Assembly (NCBI RefSeq): GCF_018829635.1
Contig: NZ_JAHKKG010000003.1
Coordinates: forward strand, 310,001 to 374,000
Length of the DNA stretch: 64,000 bases
Direction: 5' to 3'
DNA from: Paractinoplanes bogorensis
Lineage (GTDB): Bacteria; Actinomycetota; Actinomycetes; Mycobacteriales; Micromonosporaceae
This document shows positions 55,925 through 64,000 of the stretch, piece by piece. Each line of letters starts with the position of its first letter. Position 1 is the first letter of the stretch. Both the position numbers and the translations under genes were made by a program. The notes under the pieces were generated by a model, which ran no database searches, was not told the DNA's origin, and worked only from the letters and a program-made list of their open reading frames with translations.

Positions 55925-57064
55925 TCAGAAGACAGTCTCGATCAGGGTGCGGGCCTGAACCGGGTTGAGCCGCGGATCGCACAGCGACTCGTAACGTCGT
56001 CCCAGTTCGTCCTCGGCCACACCGGCGCCGACGCACTCGGTGACGTCGGCCGCGGCGACCTCGAGATGCAGGCCGCCCGGGTGCAGTCCGAGCCCCTCCA
56101 GCGCGGCCCGGAACAGCCCGGCCTCCGCGATCATAGAGTCGAGATGTCTGGTCTTTTCCCCGGATTTCGCGCGTACGGTGTTGCCGTGCATCGGGTCGCT
56201 GAGCCACACCACGGGATGACCCGCCCGCCGCACGGCCCGGGCGATCGGCGGGAGCGCCTCGGCCACCCGGCCGGCGCCCATCCGCGCGATCAGCGTGAGG
56301 CGGCCCGGCTCGCGGTGCGGGTCGAGGCGCTCGCACAGGTCGACCACACTCTCCGGGCTCGCGGTCGGCCCGACCTTGCAGGCCACCGGGTTCGTCACCG
56401 CGGCCAGCATCGCCACGTGCGCGTGGTCGGCCTGCCGGGTGCGCTCGCCGATCCACGGCAGGTGGGTCGAGGCGAGGTAGAGCCCGGCGCCCCGGCGCAC
56501 CTGCGGCCCTTCGTAGTCGAGCAGCAACGCCTCGTGGCTGACCCACAGCGAGCCGCGGAGACCGGCCAGCACGCGGGCGCTGTGGTCGTACGCCTGCAGC
56601 AGCCGCTCCGGGTCGGGCACGCGGGCCGCCGGATGGGGCGCGGGGGAGTTGACGATGTGCCCGCGAAACGTCGGCATCTCGATTCCGGCGACCGTTTCCG
56701 TGGCGCTCGACCGCGGCTTGGCGTATTGCCCGGCCATCCGCCCGAAACGCATCACCGGCTGCCCGGTGGAAAGGGTCAGCGAGTCGGCCAGGTCACCGAT
56801 GACGGCCGCTTTGGCCGCCGTTACCGAAGGGCCCGACTCGTCGAAACTCTCGGCGCAGTCGCCGGCTTGCAGTAATAGCGCGTCACCGGTCGCCACGCGC
56901 GCAATTCCGGCACGCGCGGCCTCGATTTCCGATTCGGTTACGAGCGGTTCACGGAAACGTAATTCCGTACGCATACGGGAAAGTGAAGGGTGGTCACTCC
57001 ACGCGGGTTGTTCGCGTGCGGGGAGTGACTCCCACCGTTCCTCGAGATCGGCGACGGTAAACAT
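55925..57064 (-). CDS. Class II 3-deoxy-D-arabino-heptulosonate-7-phosphate (DAHP) synthase
   Basis: 379 residues, shorter than the ~450 of housekeeping class II enzymes, as in secondary-metabolism copies. It joins phosphoenolpyruvate and erythrose 4-phosphate at the entry to the shikimate pathway. Recognisable blocks are LLLQAGDCAESF (metal-binding Cys70), RFGRMAGQYAKPRS, NPVACKVGPTASP, LIARMGAGR and WLSDPMHGN. The ATG overlaps the chorismatase stop as TGATG. Codon 64 is TTA, the rare Leu codon read by the bldA tRNA, next to a CTA at codon 63. The first ~90 codons are visibly less GC-rich than the rest. Together with the chorismatase it would supply the aromatic starter. Confidence 0.97.
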   Translation of the reverse strand: MFTVADLEERWESLPAREQPAWSDHPSLSRMRTELRFREPLVTESEIEAARAGIARVATGDALLLQAGDCAESFDESGPSVTAAKAAVIGDLADSLTLSTGQPVMRFGRMAGQYAKPRSSATETVAGIEMPTFRGHIVNSPAPHPAARVPDPERLLQAYDHSARVLAGLRGSLWVSHEALLLDYEGPQVRRGAGLYLASTHLPWIGERTRQADHAHVAMLAAVTNPVACKVGPTASPESVVDLCERLDPHREPGRLTLIARMGAGRVAEALPPIARAVRRAGHPVVWLSDPMHGNTVRAKSGEKTRHLDSMIAEAGLFRAALEGLGLHPGGLHLEVAAADVTECVGAGVAEDELGRRYESLCDPRLNPVQARTLIETVF

Positions 57065-58080
57065 CAGTACGCGATTCCCTCGATCTCGACCAGCAGGTCG
57101 GACCGGCACACGTCCACGTTGAGGTAGCGCACCTCGGCGGCCGGCGAGAAGGCCCGCTCGCAGATGCCGCGGACCACCGGGATGTCCTCGGCGTGCCGCA
57201 CGTACACCTTGATGTGGTCGAGATTGGCCAGGAAGTAGCCGTCGCCGATGCCGTGCTCCCACAGGTTGCTCGCGCCGATCACGCGGGCGATGTTCTCCAG
57301 CGAGAGGTGGGTCTGCCGGACCAGGTCGCCCTCGTGCCGCGACTCGTGGCCGGTGATGCTGGCGGTGCCGCTGACGTAGACCCGGCCGCCCATCCGGGTG
57401 GCCCGGGCGAACTTCGGCGCCTTCGGGCCGTAGCGCTGCGGGTAGTGGTAGGCCGACACCTGCTGCGGGTTCTCGATCGCGATCGGCGAGCCGGAACGGC
57501 TGGTCAGGAAGTAGAAGCCGATGCCGCCGCCGAGCGCGCCGATGCCGGTGGCGGCCGGGATCTCGGTCTCGTTGAACCGCATCGTGGCGAACGCGTCGGC
57601 CCGGCCCAGGCAGAAGTCGCGGTAGTTCTCCAGGCCCTCGGCGTTGTCCTCGTTGATCGCGCCGACCACGTTCCACATCCGGTAGCAGTTCGGATAGCCG
57701 AGGTCGCGGATCAGGCCGAGCGCGGTCAGATAGGCCTTCTCGGTGGCTGTCGCGTAGTGGCCGCTCTCGGCGATGCGACCGGCGACGAACAGGAACTCGC
57801 CGTCGTGCGCGTAGGCCACGCCGTCGTGCATGCCGGCCGTCACGTCGTGCGGGGTCGTCCACAGCTCGCTGAACGAATCGGCCTTGCCGTGCGCCATGTG
57901 CAGGGCGAGCCGGGGGCTGCGGGCGGACAGGATCGGATCGGCCGCCGCGGTCGTGTAGTCGACCCGGCCGAGCACATTCTCCCGTGCCGCGATCATGTCG
58001 GCGACATCGGGATCGACGAGGGTGGTGCTCAGTGCGTATCCCTGGTCGATTCCGTTTTCGGACAGTGGTGTCTGAGTCAT
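57064..58080 (-). CDS. Chorismatase (FkbO/Hyg5 family), probable 3-hydroxybenzoate synthase
   Basis: 338 residues. The fold is the double RidA/YjgF-like type seen in FkbO, RapK, Hyg5 and XanB2, with SGTASITGHES in the middle and DVCRSDLLVEIEG at the C-terminus. FkbO-type enzymes hydrolyse chorismate to a dihydroxycyclohexadiene acid; Hyg5-type enzymes give 3-hydroxybenzoate. Cys325 and Glu332, seven residues apart, match what I recall as the Hyg5 pair (Cys327/Glu334), which favours 3-hydroxybenzoate. The lack of an ER domain in the loading module and of a ring reductase supports an aromatic starter. It is the first gene of the chorismatase > DAHP synthase > monooxygenase operon and diverges from the PKS gene that loads the starter. 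Confidence 0.93.
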   Translation of the reverse strand: MTQTPLSENGIDQGYALSTTLVDPDVADMIAARENVLGRVDYTTAAADPILSARSPRLALHMAHGKADSFSELWTTPHDVTAGMHDGVAYAHDGEFLFVAGRIAESGHYATATEKAYLTALGLIRDLGYPNCYRMWNVVGAINEDNAEGLENYRDFCLGRADAFATMRFNETEIPAATGIGALGGGIGFYFLTSRSGSPIAIENPQQVSAYHYPQRYGPKAPKFARATRMGGRVYVSGTASITGHESRHEGDLVRQTHLSLENIARVIGASNLWEHGIGDGYFLANLDHIKVYVRHAEDIPVVRGICERAFSPAAEVRYLNVDVCRSDLLVEIEGIAY

Positions 58081-58288
58081 GGTCGCTGCCTTTATCTCGG
58101 CGATAACCGGGCAGGCTGGACGCTAGCAGCGGCCTTTCGAGGGAAATTCCAGCCTCGTTACGGCGGGGCGTTCGGGGTCGAACATAGGGGGGTCCTAGGG
58201 GGTCGGCAGGGGCGGACAGCCGGGATTCCTGATATTTCCTCGCAACGGCCGCCGCTAGCGTCGGATTCATAGCCGGGAGGGATGTCGC
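58081..58288. promoter_or_regulatory. Divergent promoter region between chorismatase operon and loading PKS gene
   Basis: At 208 bp this is the longest gene-free stretch. It is richer in A/T than its surroundings. It contains a perfect inverted repeat TTATC (58092-58096) / GATAA (58102-58106); a palindrome GGAAATTCC (about 58142-58150) within GAGGGAAATTCC; and a direct repeat of TAGGGGG(G)TC at about 58185-58205. These are candidate operators, for example for the LAL regulator. Individual promoter boxes cannot be assigned safely. Confidence 0.55.
58275..58281 (+). promoter_or_regulatory. Ribosome binding site GGGAGGG that fixes the loading PKS start
   Basis: GGGAGGG ends seven bases before ATG 58289. 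A second ATG at 58282, in a different frame, leads only to a 68-codon frame and lies too close to the site, so 58289 is the start of the CoA-ligase domain. Confidence 0.75.

Positions 58289-64000
<5,712 letters not shown>

Overview
The window is a very GC-rich (about 72-74% by eye), tightly packed piece of an actinomycete genome. Codon choice (near-exclusive G/C third bases), modular type I polyketide synthase (PKS) genes, a LAL-type LuxR regulator and a single rare TTA codon all fit a filamentous actinomycete; a Micromonosporaceae-like host is only a guess. Nothing here looks like primary metabolism: the whole 64 kb is the interior of one large polyketide biosynthetic gene cluster, cut at both ends.

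Layout. Positions 2-47716 (+) hold three translationally coupled PKS genes: a 5'-truncated five-module gene (2-21499), a four-module gene (21496-41772) and a one-module gene ending in a thioesterase (41774-47716), followed by an overlapping P450 gene (47713-48906). A strong bidirectional terminator (48921-48948) separates this transcript from a converging minus-strand operon, glycosyltransferase > CYP105-like P450 > ferredoxin (51747 down to 48971). A LAL regulator (51842-54331, +) diverges from the glycosyltransferase. A second minus-strand operon, chorismatase > DAHP synthase > FAD monooxygenase (58080 down to 54361), diverges from a fourth PKS gene (58289 to beyond 64000, +) that starts with a CoA-ligase / dead-KR / ACP loading module. 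The largest gene-free stretch is 208 bp (58081-58288); there are no RNA genes, insertion sequences or CRISPR arrays that I can see.

How the genes work together (inference from domain content). DAHP synthase would raise shikimate flux and the chorismatase (Hyg5/FkbO family) would turn chorismate into a hydroxybenzoate, most likely 3-hydroxybenzoate. The ligase domain of the fourth PKS gene would activate it and load it on the adjoining ACP, starting the chain. Unseen PKS genes to the right and/or left continue, and the three genes at the left end of the window finish and release it. Ten late modules are visible. Predicted late processing, numbered from the released carboxyl: C2=C3, C5-OH, C7-CH2, C9-OH, C10=C11, C13-OH, C15 ketone, C17-OH, C18-CH3/C19-OH, C21-OH. 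The thioesterase would give a macrolactone or acid; two P450s, a glycosyltransferase and an aromatic-ring-type FAD monooxygenase would tailor it. The product I infer is a large glycosylated polyol macrolide with a hydroxybenzoate-derived (possibly further hydroxylated or quinone) end; I cannot name a known compound with confidence.
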